NCBI GenBank assembly: GCA_951799445.1
Contig: OX637290.1
Location: 24,174,987 to 24,238,986 of the forward strand
DNA from: Pseudisothecium myosuroides
Taxonomy: Eukaryota > Streptophyta > Bryopsida > Hypnales > Lembophyllaceae
Length of the DNA stretch: 64,000 nucleotides
Direction of reading: 5' to 3'
The position numbers and the translations under genes are program-made. The notes below the pieces were generated by a model that was not told the origin of the DNA, ran no database searches, and saw nothing but the letters and a program-made list of their open reading frames with translations. Within the stretch, counting starts at the first letter, position 1. Each line of letters begins with the position of its first letter. Below are positions 47,331 through 58,750 of the stretch, piece by piece.

Positions 47331-48780
47331 GCCTGGAAAACAATACCATGGCATTAGATGAAGTAGGAATGACTCGGGGTTGTCGATCTCCTCCAGGTCT
47401 TACATGCTTTCAACTAGCTGGAGAATCATGGGCATCGTGGATGCTCAATGCTCTCAAGGCACAGGTGACCAACTCTAAATGTCATATGAAAAATTGAACG
47501 AGAGTCATTGAAACCAATTCAAGATTGACCCCAACCACCACCGCCCTTCTCAATAGCAAAAATTCCTCTCAAAGATTCACACAAATCTCCTCTATGGACC
47601 GGTTTCCGTTCTTCTCTAGACCGTGCACGCACAAGATTCAGACCACGGCACACGAACACGAACGATTCTTCTGATGTTACAGGAAGAAACCTGTGTGTCT
47701 CACATGGGTGTGATATTCTCGAACAGTGTTGCACCATTCCATATCAACAAGGGTGGCTCTCACAACGAAAGACGAGCGGTGCAAGTTTAGGAAATGAGCA
47801 CAAAGGATGACGCCTAATAATCAAATAGTACATACTCATATGCAGTCAAATTTCGAGTACATACCTTTCGCCAATGTCTGGCTTAGTCAACACCCCATGA
47901 AGCTGTTATGACGCTAGGCTTCGTTTGATACACTTCGTGCGTTTCAAACGAACATTCTGCGGGTACCAAGGAATGGATGCACAACTGCAAGCATACACAC
48001 GGAATGTAGAATAGATGAAGGAAGATTCGCTTCGGGTCCAATGCGAGATCTGCAGGAACCTCTTCCCTCCGAATCAAATTCCACCTGTAACTCAATACAC
48101 CGCGTTCCATTAGCTAGGCGAAGAAGCAAGAAAAATACCGCCACAATAGACACATGAGTCAGAGCCACTAACTCATGAGTGCCCAAATAGCCAACTTTTC
48201 AAACACTATATGATTTCCATATCTACAGGCACTGGAAAGAAAACTTGAAAAGAACCCAAGACACCAACAAAAGAATGGAAGACAGAGAGATGGAGTGTTC
48301 TCCAGGGTCGAGGAACACTGAGAAACGCATCAGACCTCAGATCGAGTGCCCAGCACACGAAGTCACCACTCCGCCCAAGAAGACAAGTCCAGTGAAGCTG
48401 CCACTCACTGCGAGCGAGTCGCGATGGCGTGCGCCTCGTGCCGACCCCTGTGAACGCCACCAGCACGCAAGAAATCCTACCGACTTCTTTCCGAGCAGCC
48501 GATCCAACCCCTCCAGCTGTGGACTGAGCGTCCTTACCACTCATCAGCAGCAAGCGACATCCGTCTATCGACGAAATATTTCGAAAGAAGGCACGATTGA
48601 TTGATCAAAAGCAGGAGGAGGACTGGTTGCCGGCGACACAAGGCACGCCTGAAACCCTAAACCAGCCCCACCGACAAGACGCGCCAGGGTAGGGCTGGAT
48701 TGGTCACGGCGTCACGCTTCTTGTGGGACAGATTCCCTCTTTCCTGTATTGGAATCTGTCTTATCGGTCCTGAAACAGCG
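47331..48780. other. Upstream region of the TNL gene
   Basis: Positions about 48240-48720 are GC- and CpG-richer than the surroundings and could hold the promoter or leader of the TNL gene or a lost neighbour. Open frames on both strands (for example 48206-48553, minus) match nothing I know. No TATA box is convincing. Confidence 0.3.
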
Positions 48781-49039
48781 GGGTCTTACTGAGAACCCTG
48801 TTTTTGCTTGATGGTAGGTCAAGAAAACTAATCGAACACAGCGACTTGGGCTGTCAGAGCGTCAGTTATCCCTCATGGAATTGTGAGACTAGGTCGTGGG
48901 ACATACAGTAAAAAGTTCGATTATTACTGTTCCTTAACCCTGAAAACAGCATGGATTCTTGGTTTTTATATGACCAATTCTTTTGATCACACTGTGAAGA
49001 ACGAAATTGAGAAGGTGCCAAATTCAGCAATAGTGGTAT

Positions 49040-49343
49040 CGTACGCGCAGGTCAGTTACAGCACATTGTGGCCGAAATAGTTTAGTTTTAGAAGTTTGAC
49101 AGTTCAGCAGCCTTATTTGGATTTCTTCACTTTCGGCATTTTGCTTTTTTTAATTTTTAGACAATCCTCATTTTGGATTGATTTGCTCTATTCATGCATG
49201 AATGTGTTCTTTTTTCTAAATTTTCTCAAGAATAATTCTGGGATGTTCAAAATTAGCAACAAAGAAATTTTTTAGATTTTCAGAAATAGTTGTACAATTT
49301 TCCAAATTTTCCTGAGTTATTTACAAATCTGACCTACACGTAT
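49040..49343. mobile_element. TIR element, 304 bp, in unit 1 only
   Basis: The ends are CGTACGCGCAGGTCAG and the inverse of ATACGTGTAGGTCAG. GGTAT flanks both sides (49035-49039, 49344-49348), while unit 2 has a single GGTAT at the matching site. Small non-coding DNA transposon of uncertain superfamily. Confidence 0.65.
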
Positions 49344-49839
49344 GGTATTCGTGAGGATGATTGGATGAGCTGGTCAAAAAATTGATTAAATTCATAGAAA
49401 TTATGTTTTCCCACGCCGCGGTCGAGAGTGCTAAACAAAATTGAGGTTTCTTGTTCTTTTGGAGGTTCAAGTCCGTCTACACTGTAATGTGGAGAGATCG
49501 AGATGGCCACCCTGTGATCTACTTTTTCACACCAAAATGTCTGTGGTTGAAAATTCCTTGGAAAATGTTTGCACCTCTGGAATTGCACCTAAGCAAGCCC
49601 ACGAGAAAACGGGTTTAAGAGAACACAGTTCGCATCATCCACAATAATCTGCCTGGTTCAAGTGGAGAGCTCTTTTTGTAAATGTGCCGAGGTTGAGATA
49701 TTTCTGGTCTTTTTTGATTTGACCATTCTGAATATGCAACGTTCAAGGATCAACTAGCACTAGCTAGTTGGCTTACTAACTTTAGCTTGCACACGAGTTC
49801 CGTTCAAAAAGTACAGGTCTAGACAATCTTGATCGACTC

Positions 49840-50441
49840 TTAACTCCTAAAGGACCGGGGGTGTTTGAGCATAGTCCTTGTTTTCTTGATTAGCTCTTGT
49901 AACAAGCATAATTCCTCATTTGTGTGGGACAATTTTGATGATCGCCACCGTTGAAATGAAACAAGACTTATATAGCTTTCCTATGGAAAAAAAATCAACA
50001 AAATTGCACAATTTTTGAAAAAATGCCACCGTTGACAAGATTGATGAAAGATGTTCGGCTAGGGAGTACTTTCTATGTATGCTGAAATCAAAATGTTAGA
50101 ATCGGAATGCTCAAAAGTGCTCCAAAAATTCTGATTTTTTTTTCACATATGTATATCATCATAATATTGATGTGTAATTTTTTTCAAATCATTTTGCAGT
50201 GTAGAAAAAAAGATATGAGAATGTGAAGTAATGGCCCACAATGCCTTTTCCATTCTCAAAAAATTCACCAAAATTGCACACTCAATCATTTCTTGATCAG
50301 ATTGCGCCGATGGATTCAAAAAAGAAAATTATTTAGGGTCTCTTTGTTGCTTACGAACTGTTAGTGAGGTTTGCATATCAATTTTTTTACAAATGTAGTT
50401 GTAGAAGCCATGTGGTGGCCTTATGGTCCTTTAGGAGTTAA
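49840..50441. mobile_element. TTAA-flanked MITE, 602 bp, with empty site
   Basis: The ends are TTAACTCCTAAAGGACC and GGTCCTTTAGGAGTTAA. Unit 2 of the duplication has the identical flanks joined through a single TTAA at 51652-51655, so insertion duplicated exactly TTAA (or TA with A/T as the terminal bases). Non-coding interior. Confidence 0.9.
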
Positions 50442-50555
50442 TTGCGAGAACTGTCACCAAAAATGGTAGGAGCTGTGGAGGATATCATAGTGTCCTCAAT
50501 GTTTGGACTGCCATTACAAATGAAAAAGGTGAAAATGATTATTATCTAGTTTCAT

Positions 50556-51764
50556 GGGTCTTACTGAAAACCCTGTTTTTGCTTGACGGTAGGTCAAGAA
50601 AACTAATTGAACACAGCGACTTGGGCTTTCAGAGTGTCAGTTATCCCTCATGGAATTGTGAGACTAGGTCGTGGGACATGGAAAGTTCGATTATTACTGT
50701 TCCAAAACCCCCAAAACAGCATGGATTCTTGGTCTTTACATGACCCAATTCTTTTGATCACACTGTGAAGAACGAAATTCAGACGGTGCCAAATTCAGCA
50801 TTACTGGTATTCGTGAAGATGATTGCATGAGCTGGTCAGAAAATTTATAATATTCATAGAGATTATGTTTTCCAAGGCCCCAGTCAAGAGTGCTAAAGGA
50901 AACTGAGGTTTCTTGTTCTTTTGTAGGTTCAAGTCCGTCTAAGGGAGGGGGCTGTAAAAGTGACCTGTCTCCAAAAGCGATTTGGTACATTTTACCTCTA
51001 ACATGTACCAGAGGTGTACATTTCAGGAGGGGGTCGCTTTTAGAAACCACTGTGTTTTCAACTTCAAAAATTCATAACTAACTGATTCCATGAAGGTCCA
51101 AGAAATATGAAACGACTTGGGTTAAATGCCAATTCCATTTTTCTTACCACGAAAATATACTGAAAATTGTTTTAAAGAGTTTAGCTTCTCCCAAATATGC
51201 AATCAGCTCTTAAAGGGTTGCTTTTACAGCCCCCTCCCTTACACTGCAATGTAGAGAGATCAAGATGGCCGCTCCCTGATCTACTTTTTCACACCAAATT
51301 GTCTTTTGTCGAAAATACCTTGGAAAATGTTTGCACCTCTGGAATTGCACCTAAGCAAGCACAAGAGAAAACGGGTTGACGTGAGCACAGCTCGCACAAT
51401 CCACGATATTCGGCCTGGTTTAGATAATCCACAAAATTCTGCCTAGTTCTAGTGGGGAGCTCTTTTTGAATTAAAATGTGCCGAAGTTGAGATACTTCTG
51501 GTCTTTTTTGATTTGACCATTCTGAGTATGCAACGTTCAAGGATCAACATGCATAGCTTTACAGTAGCTAGTTGGCTTACTATCTTTTGCTTGCAGACCA
51601 GTGTTGTTCAAAAAGTATACTGTAGGTCTAGACAATCTTGATCGAAGACTCTTAATTGGTCAACAAAAATGGTAGGAGTTCTGGAGGATATCATAGTGTC
51701 CTCAATGTTTTGACTGTCAGTACAAATATAAAAGGGGAACATGATTATTATCTAGTTTCATGGG
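50556..51764 (+). repeat. Tandem segmental duplication, unit 2
   Basis: Second copy of the duplication, starting GGGTCTTACTGAAAACCCTG and ending TTATCTAGTTTCATGGG. It carries the TA-flanked element at 50942-51239 and single-copy empty sites for the two elements of unit 1. Confidence 0.9.
50942..51239. mobile_element. TA-flanked MITE, 298 bp, with empty site
   Basis: The termini are AGGGAGGGGGCTGTAAAAG and the inverse of the same sequence (CTTTTACAGCCCCCTCCCT). TA is duplicated at 50940-50941 and 51240-51241. Unit 1 shows the uninterrupted GTCCGTCTACACTG at 49471-49484. TA duplication and size fit a Tc1/mariner (Stowaway-like) MITE. A diverged relative of its interior is near 56930-57010, inverted. 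Confidence 0.9.
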
Positions 51765-51779
51765 TTCCCTGATGTGATT

Positions 51780-52910
51780 TTTTTTGTCAAGGTTTGCTCC
51801 ATGATTGTCAATAACAATGACATAGTTTTTTAACCCCTAAAGGCCCAAGGCATTTTCTGGCTCCAAAACCACTGAAAATTGCCATTTCTGCTGCTATCAC
51901 TCCCTAAACCAAAAAAAATAAAAATTTAGAATCTAACTGTAGGATCTTGTACTTCACTTGTCTCAGATCATGTGGTAAAAATTTCATGAAGTTTGACCGT
52001 ACGGATTGGAAGATGTTTGCATTTGAAAGTTGGAAAAAAAAAAAATTTTTGAACTGTGGCCTGCAATTTCAGATGGCTTTGACGGCCATTTGTGGATTTT
52101 TTTTGCACTACACACCATAAAGTTAAAAAAATTTCTGTTGAAAATTTGAGTTGAGAGTCGGGGAAAAGAATTTCAGAATGTGAAAGCTTGATTTTCACAT
52201 ATAAAAAAATTGTTAAGTAGAAGTAGGTTCAAAATTGAACAAAACACTAAATCGTTAATAGCTCTTAGGTGGAATTAAAACACCATAATCCCAATGGTGG
52301 GATTGTTCTTAATTATGCAAACATAATTAACCTTTTCAAAAAAAATTGAAAAAAATTGAAAATTGCATTCAAAAATGAATTCTATAAGTTGTTTTCTGAA
52401 GAAGATGCTTAGATTGACCGAAAAACAAGATTGTCCATAACTTTCTCATTTTCAGTCCAAATAGAATGAATCAAAGCTTCAAATGTAGACAAAAACATGA
52501 TCTTTGAGGAGAAAAAAAATTTAAAAAACAATTCAATTTTTTAAAGTGTTTTTTTCTTCCCGACGAACTACTTTTTTTACTTTAAGTGGCATAACTTTTG
52601 CTCCCAGGCACTGATTGAAAAAAAAAAAAAAAAAAAAAATTCAGAAAGCTAATGTGATTTCCTATCTGCCAAAAATGTTTCAAAAAATCAGGTCAAAATT
52701 TCAGGTTGCAGGAGCCTGCCGAAAATCCCAAGAGCCCCCCGAGGGGACTTTGGGCCTTTAGGGGTTAATTTGGAAGTCTCTCCATGGCCATGTTCACGTA
52801 AGAGATGGGCATCTTCTCCATCATGCAGGTGATGCTGTTTTTTCCGCAGAAGTCGAGCATTTCTTGTGTTTCAGCAACTCCTCCAATCAGACTCCGACGC
52901 ACAAATTTCC
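51780..52910 (-). pseudogene. CAD-like C-terminal remnant, split by a MITE
   Basis: The minus-strand sequence near 52908-52775 encodes RRSLIGGVAETQEMLDF, then CMMEKMPISYVNMAMERL, the conserved C-terminal part of plant CAD. The gene then meets the TTAA element. The end of the protein (YVIVIDNHGANLDKK) follows at about 51822-51780 in a shifted frame. Upstream exons are not visible, so this is a third, strongly truncated CAD copy. Confidence 0.7.
51830..52768. mobile_element. TTAA-flanked MITE, 939 bp, inside a CAD remnant
   Basis: The ends are TTAACCCCTAAAGGCCCAAG and CTTTGGGCCTTTAGGGGTTAA, the best preserved termini of the family here (about 19 matching bases). CAD-like C-terminal coding lies on both sides: MPISYVNMAMERL just outside the right end, and a stretch like YVIVID outside the left end. 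Confidence 0.85.
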
Positions 52911-53424
52911 ACCAAGACCAAAATGAAGGCCGAATTTGGCCCCATCTAAGTTATCTAATGCCTGCATCTCGTATGGAACCTTCGTATGAAAGCAATACCT
53001 CTGACACAGTTGCAATGAATCACATTCCTGCAATTTCAGGGGACGGTTTCAAGTGGAAAAATGGGCAAAGAAGAGACAATCATGTGGTGTAGCAAATGCA
53101 CTATTTGTGCTTCATACCACGTCTCATTTACAAGCTTCAAAATTGAGCTTGAGTGGGGACTAATGATAACTATATCCTGTACGTGAAGGTCAGATTTAGA
53201 CATAAATTAGGTATTTTTTAAATGTCTAAATATTTGGAATATTACAACAAAAATGCTAAAATGTTGCAGAAATTTTTCATCTATATTGTCTAAATTTTTT
53301 AATATTTCTAAAAACCTATATCACGATGTCGTGTTGAGAGTCCTTTACCTTGTGAAAACACCGGGGGTTTGTTTGGAACTAGATTTAATTCAAGATATGA
53401 GGGCGTAGACTTGGTCCTCAAGGC
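52911..53424. other. Intergenic, contains one copy of a diverged duplication
   Basis: Positions about 53010-53170 resemble 55410-55590 (shared CTTGTGCTTCATACCA, CTCATTTACAA and GAGTGGGGACTAATGAT). No gene is seen. Confidence 0.45.
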
Positions 53425-53750
53425 TCAACCTTCAACAAAGTTGGAGAGCTCTTCCCTTGCTAGAACAAGGTGTTTCATGCCCCACAATCCTAACGACATT
53501 GCAACCAAGTCAATTACCCATTGAAAATACATGGCAAATGGATGTATAGGATGTAGCTCATCTCTATATTTCACTTGGATTGCAGCTGATATGTAGTACA
53601 AGAAGCCACATAATCCTTGCATCATCCATCCATGCTTTAAATCAATTGGCCAGTCTCCCCTTTCATATAACTTTCTGGATATAATGTTGATTTCTGAACC
53701 ATGGTCTACAAGAGCCAAAATGTTTCTTACATAATGCGTGCATTTACATC
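53425..53750 (-). pseudogene. Retropepsin fragment of a Ty3-type pol
   Basis: The minus-strand segment ALVDHGSEINIISRKLYE, followed by WPIDLKHGW, matches the N-terminal half of a Ty3-type aspartic protease. The catalytic triad, normally D-T/S-G, reads D-H-G, so the site is dead. No Gag or RT is found next to it. It may belong to the same family as the pol at 15.8-22.3 kb, but that cannot be shown here. Confidence 0.6.
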
Positions 53751-54470
53751 ACGACAATGCCTTAAGCCCCACATGTTAGATTTCCCAAAACAAGAAAACC
53801 AAAAAGTTGCCAAACACAAATAAATTTGGACCCCAAAATGCCGAAATTCTAATACCAACAATTCCAACTGACTCCCAAATGTAGTTGGCCACCATATAAA
53901 TTGTTCTCATAAAGTGAGAAATTGGAATTATGAAGTGAAATTTGGACATGTTGTATAAAAGGGATTCTACCCTCTTGTGTAATTTTACTTAGAATGGACT
54001 ATATTTGACCTATTATTATTTGAATGAAAATTTCACATTAGAATAATTTTTTTGTGAAAAGTCAAAATGTTTCAATTCTTTTTATAGGAAGATTGTACAT
54101 CTGAAGTTCAAAATAAAGTCTGAATTTTAAGGTTCAAAAAAATGTGAATTCATACAAGTGTTTAAAATGTCTAAATTTTGAAGTCCAAAAAAATGTTATT
54201 GTAGTAGAAGTTTAAAAAGTTGTTTGAATATTGTCCTTCGCTAGGACGCAAGACAATAAATTGTCCATTTGAAATGGGTCCATGCTGACATGGCATGATG
54301 TCACATGTACCTCCCTTTGTTTTGAAATTCATCCATGATTTGTGTTTTGATATGAAGAGACAACTCTTTTTATACATGTTAGGTGGTAGGAAGTAAAGCA
54401 AACAATGTGGGATATATAAACTAAAATTAGTAGGAACTCAACCCTTCATACTTAAAAGAAAACATTCAAG
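53751..54470. other. AT-rich intergenic sequence
   Basis: No gene or bounded repeat is visible. Confidence 0.4.
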
Positions 54471-55214
54471 GGCAGTTGCAAGAAACACTTCACATTTTCC
54501 CGTCAAAATTGCGTTTTTTGGCTATAGGACTGGCAGTGCTATGCAATACTACCAATACAATGTTTGAGCAGCGCGCTGGCAAATCTAAACCGCCCAGTCA
54601 AGGCGCTTGCAGATCTAAACCATTGATTTAATATTATATGGTACTATGCAATACTACAGACTACTACGAAGTACTGCAAGAGCCATTGGAAGCAAAAAAG
54701 GGATTTGTGGAGATTTTCATTTTTAGTAATTCAAAAAAAATTCAAAAAAATTCCATAAATAAAGACATTTTGCTAGAAAAGACTATGCTTGCATTGCACC
54801 CAAAAATTCATGAAGGAAATTTTTTCCCTCTTCATAGCTTTCGCGCAAAGGAAAGTCACTTTGACCCCATGTAGGCAATCAACATGTTGCTATTTTCATC
54901 AAAATTCATTGTCAGCCTTTGTAATTTTAGTAGACCTCCAACATGTCCAATTTGTGGCTTCAAATTCGTACTTTTGGGTCAAAAATAGGACTAAAACCCC
55001 CCCAAATGGCCGAGTAGACACTCAATCGGGGCAGGTTAAAAATAATAAACTAATTTTTAAAATTTTTAAAATTTACTCAATGTTTTCAACTACCACATCT
55101 ACCTTCATTACAAATTTCATGCCAAATGGACAAACAATGCAAAAGTCATGAGCAAAAAAACAATTCTCAAGGGCAAGGGGACAAGAAATAGGACAAGTGT
55201 TTCTTGCAATCACC
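54471..55214. mobile_element. TIR element of about 0.74 kb
   Basis: TTGCAAGAAACACTT at 54476-54490 is repeated in inverse orientation at 55195-55209. Possible outer edges give a TTCAA duplication (about 54465-54469 and 55213-55217), but the exact ends are uncertain because the first few bases of the termini differ. The interior is non-coding. Confidence 0.5.
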
Positions 55215-55664
55215 TTCAAATCCTAACCCACCGCCCTAACCCCTAAAAACCGCCGCCATGAGTGTTCGTCGTCATCTTGCGTTTTTTTGGGATCGTGTCC
55301 TACAACTCGGGGTCCTGCAACCACGCCCAGCCACTTGCGCGTTGTGCTGGACCTCATCGTGTCATACGTGGGCCCAACAGCCTGAACCCATTTGGTGAGC
55401 GCAATTTAACATTCCGCGTTGCGATAAACCACATTCTTCAAATTCCAGGAGAACATTTCAACTGGGAAAATGTGGTAGGAAGAAGATACTCCATAATAAA
55501 TTGTTGCAGAGAGAATGCACTGCTTGTGCTTCATACCATGACTCATTTACAAATTTCAGAATTGAGTTAGAGTGGGGACTAATGATATACAGAGTACTTG
55601 TTTTGTAATGAACCCTTCAAAGATATTCCAGGTTCCCTTTTGGTCAAACTTCATTAGTATTCTA
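55215..55664. other. Intergenic with second copy of a diverged duplication
   Basis: A small GC-rich part near 55215-55400 contains a 102-codon open frame (55262-55570) of unrecognised sequence. Its 3' half overlaps the duplication shared with 53010-53170, so it is unlikely to be a gene. Confidence 0.35.
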
Positions 55665-56089
55665 CTAGTATAGCCCTGTGCCGTTGCCACAGCCAAAACA
55701 AAAGTAAAAGTCATTTTTAAACCAAAAATAACTCAAAAATCCAAAACTTTCCCACTGTAGTTCCAAATGCCAAAAAACAAAGCCCATGCACCCGTCCTCG
55801 TTGAGCACTTCCCAACGGTACCAAAAACGTGACAAATTGACACACGGTTCAAAAGATACATAATTTAGCATAATTTAGTAATTTTTAAGAACAAAAAATA
55901 ACTTAAAAATCGATAACTTCCGCACAATAACTTTAAACACCCCGAAACAAAGCCCATGCACCCCTCCCCGCCAAGGGCTTTCCGACGGTACCAAGCACGC
56001 CCCGGGGGACACACGGTCCAGGAGATCCCAACGTGACAAACAAAACAAAACAAAACAAAACAAACAAACAACCTGTCTTAAGGTATGGA
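55665..56089 (-). mobile_element. Helitron-like element, 425 bp, complete ends
   Basis: On the minus strand it starts TCCATACCTTAAGACAGG (preceded by A) and ends GGCTATACTAG (followed by T). A hairpin CTGTG-gcaacgg-CACAG lies 11 nt before the 3' end. It holds two of the sub-repeats found in the 6.3-8.9 kb copies (GGTACCGTCGGAAAGCCC). A (TTTTG)n-like tract follows the 5' end. Non-coding. Confidence 0.75.
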
Positions 56090-57690
56090 TATTAAAGCAC
56101 ACCTTTCAAAATGTTGATATTTTCCTCACGTAATAATATATATTCAAAATTAAGCATAATTGTTTCATAATTTAAAATTCACATGATTTTTCAAATTAAT
56201 GCCTGTGTGAAAATCAAAGGAATTACAAAAATGCTTCAAATATTATGAAGTTTTTAGAAAAATTGAAGATGATAGTGATAAACATCATGGCATAATTGGT
56301 CTATTCCTTGAGCTCAATTGGATAGAAAAGTTCAAAAGTGGTGTATTTAAAGCTTTTAGGATGCTACCTTTAAAAGTGTTACAAAAATTACAATTCTAAC
56401 AATTTTGAAAAAAATAAAAGAGATTAAAAAGTAGGTTATTGGAAATACATGATTTTTAGAGTCAAGCCCCAAGACATTAAAAGTCAAGAGCTATGTGAAA
56501 TTCAAGTTTGACCAAAAACTTTGCCCCTTGGATAGGTTTGTCCTTTAACCCCTAAACGCCTCAATCCTTTTTTGAATTTTTGCACATTTTTGCTTGTATC
56601 TTTGCATAGAAATATCATTTACCGGAATTTTATAAATGTGGTTGTTAAAGAAGGTTGTCTCTTCTAGATTCAAGTGTTACATTGGATGAATGAGAAGTTG
56701 GTTGGATTACAGAGTGCCTTGAAATGCTCCATTCAAAGCACTACGAGGTTAAAGGTCAGCTAGATGGAACTTTAATTATATGGTTAAGCAAAATAATGAA
56801 TAAATAAGGTAGTTGGGTATTAAAACAACCATGTAAAAGTTGATTGCCTTTTTCTAGAAGCTAAAGTCATTGAAACAATTTTCATTTAATTTCCATAGGA
56901 AGAAAATTGGAATTGGCATCTAACCCAAGTCATTTCATATTTTTTGGACCTTTATGGAATTAGTTACAAATTTTTGAAGTTGAAACGCAATGGTCACCTG
57001 AAGCAACCAGGCACCTCCTAAAATGTACACTATTAGTACATTGAAGAAAGCAAAATGTCATGTTCGCTTTTAGAACACAGTTGCTTTTAGAGCCAACTAC
57101 CTTATTCAAAATGGGTGAATGTTTTGAGGTGGCCAAAGGAATATGAGATTATATATATCTCCAAATTTAGAACTTCTTACAACCAATTGTCATCTGGAGA
57201 TTTTCCGCCACCTAAAAACGGCTGCTTTGTAAGCTAGATGCAATAACTAACTGCAAGTATGTTGCAAGAGTGGATCCCATTTGAAATGGAACCCCACATT
57301 TTCATCTTCAGGAAGTGCGTTTCAGTGCAACCATACTCTCCCCTTCAACTAGGATCCTGGAGAGGATTGAGACTGCACTGATGGATCCCATTAGCAAAAT
57401 TAGATTCACTACAAAAGTAGTGTCACTAAAACTATTTTCCCCGGGGGACCAAAAGTGTCCCCACTTAGTCTAGAAGCCCAATTTGATGTTCACCAAACTC
57501 ATGTCCATAGTCTAGAAGTCCAAATCAGTCACTGTTTCAATTGGAGTTCACCAATCTGCATTTGGTGGCTGCAACTTTAGGGACTGTATCTCCTTCATCC
57601 AATGTTCATTTTCGATCAAATTTGTTGGAATATGTTCCCCTTGAAGTCTAGTTATTGTGGTAAAATTCTCATGTCAATCTAAGTTTTTTT
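56090..57690. other. AT-rich intergenic with transposon scraps
   Basis: A left-type TTAA end (TTAACCCCTAAACGCC) is at 56545 without a partner. Positions 56930-57010 are an inverted, diverged relative of the TA-element interior (CTTTATGGAATTAGTTACAA). No gene is seen. Confidence 0.45.
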
Positions 57691-57699
57691 GAATGTTCG

Positions 57700-58750
57700 G
57701 GAGCAATTCAAAGTTCAATATTTAACATTTTTGGAATATAGTACGTGAACTTTAGTGGCTTGTTTCTTCTTCATACATGAACTTTGGTGGCTTGTTTCTT
57801 CTTCATATAGTGTGTGTTTCCCATCATTTTCTTGGAAAAGTTGCACAAACTAATCTAGTTTGTGTGACTAAAATCATTTTTGAATGTTTGGGAGCAATTC
57901 ATAGTTCAAAATTTTAACATTTTTGGAATACAATCATTTTCTTGGAAAAGTTGCACATTCTAGTCTAGTTTGTGTGGCTAAAATCATTTTTGCATGTTTG
58001 AGAGCAATTCAAAGTTCAAAATTTTAACATTTTTAGAATAGAGTATGTGAAATTTAGTGGCCTTCAATGGCTTGTTTCTTCTTCATATAGTGTTTGTTTC
58101 CAATCATTTTCTTGGAAAAGTTGCACATACTAGTCTAGTTTGTATGGCTAAAATTTCATATCAATCCAAAAAGTTTTCTTTATACATGAACTTTGGTGGC
58201 TTGTTTCTTCTTCTTGTTTCTTCTTCATATAGTGTTTGTTTCCAATCATTTTCTTGGAAAAGTTGCACATACTAGTCTAGTTTGTGTGGCTAAAATTTCA
58301 TATCAATCCAAAAAATTTTCTTCATACATGAACTTTGGTGGCTTGTTTCTTCTTCATATAGTGTCCGTTTCCAATCATTTTCTTGGAAAAGTTGCACATA
58401 TTAGTCTAGTTTGTGCGGCTAAAATTTCATATCAATCCAAAAAGTTTTGAGTGTGTGTTTCCAATAATTTCCTTAGAAAAGTTGTTTTTTCTTCATAAAG
58501 TGTCCATTTCCAATAGTTTTCTTGGGAAAGTTGCATATACTAGTTTAATTTGTGTAGCTAAAATTTTATATCAATCCAAAAAGTTATGAGTACTTGAGAA
58601 GCATTTTAGTAAAAGCTCATGATCTAGTTTGTGTGGCTAAAATTTCACTTCAATCCAAAAGGTTATGAGTGACTTGAGAAATTTTTTAGTAGAAGCTTAT
58701 GATCTAGTTTGTATGGCTAAAATTTCATATCAATCTAAAAAAATTATTAG
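57700..58750. repeat. Irregular tandem array, units of 110-170 bp
   Basis: The phrase TTTTCTTGGAAAAGTTGCAC recurs near 57827, 57936, 58108, 58249 and 58378, with decayed versions at about 58470 and 58520. It is accompanied by GGCTTGTTTCTTCTTCATAT and CTAGTTTGTGTGGCTAAAAT phrases. Two open frames (58057-58275, 58193-58450) are products of the repeat. Confidence 0.85.

Larger units (their letters stand above)
48781..50555 (+). repeat. Tandem segmental duplication, unit 1
   Basis: It begins GGGTCTTACTGAGAACCCTG and ends in TTATCTAGTTTCAT directly before unit 2. Relative to unit 2 it carries two extra insertions (49040-49343 and 49840-50441) and lacks the one at 50942-51239. Without insertions the unit is about 0.9 kb. 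No gene is recognised in it. Confidence 0.9.

Noticed and set aside
49465..49478. GGTTCAAGTCC, resembling a tRNA T-arm (also at about 50926)
   Set aside because: No acceptor stem, anticodon arm or D-arm can be drawn around it.
55262..55570. 102-codon open frame as a gene
   Set aside because: Half of it overlaps a diverged non-coding duplication shared with 53.0-53.2 kb and no motif is recognised.
58057..58450. Hydrophobic open frames as membrane peptides
   Set aside because: They repeat with the tandem unit and reflect T-rich sequence.
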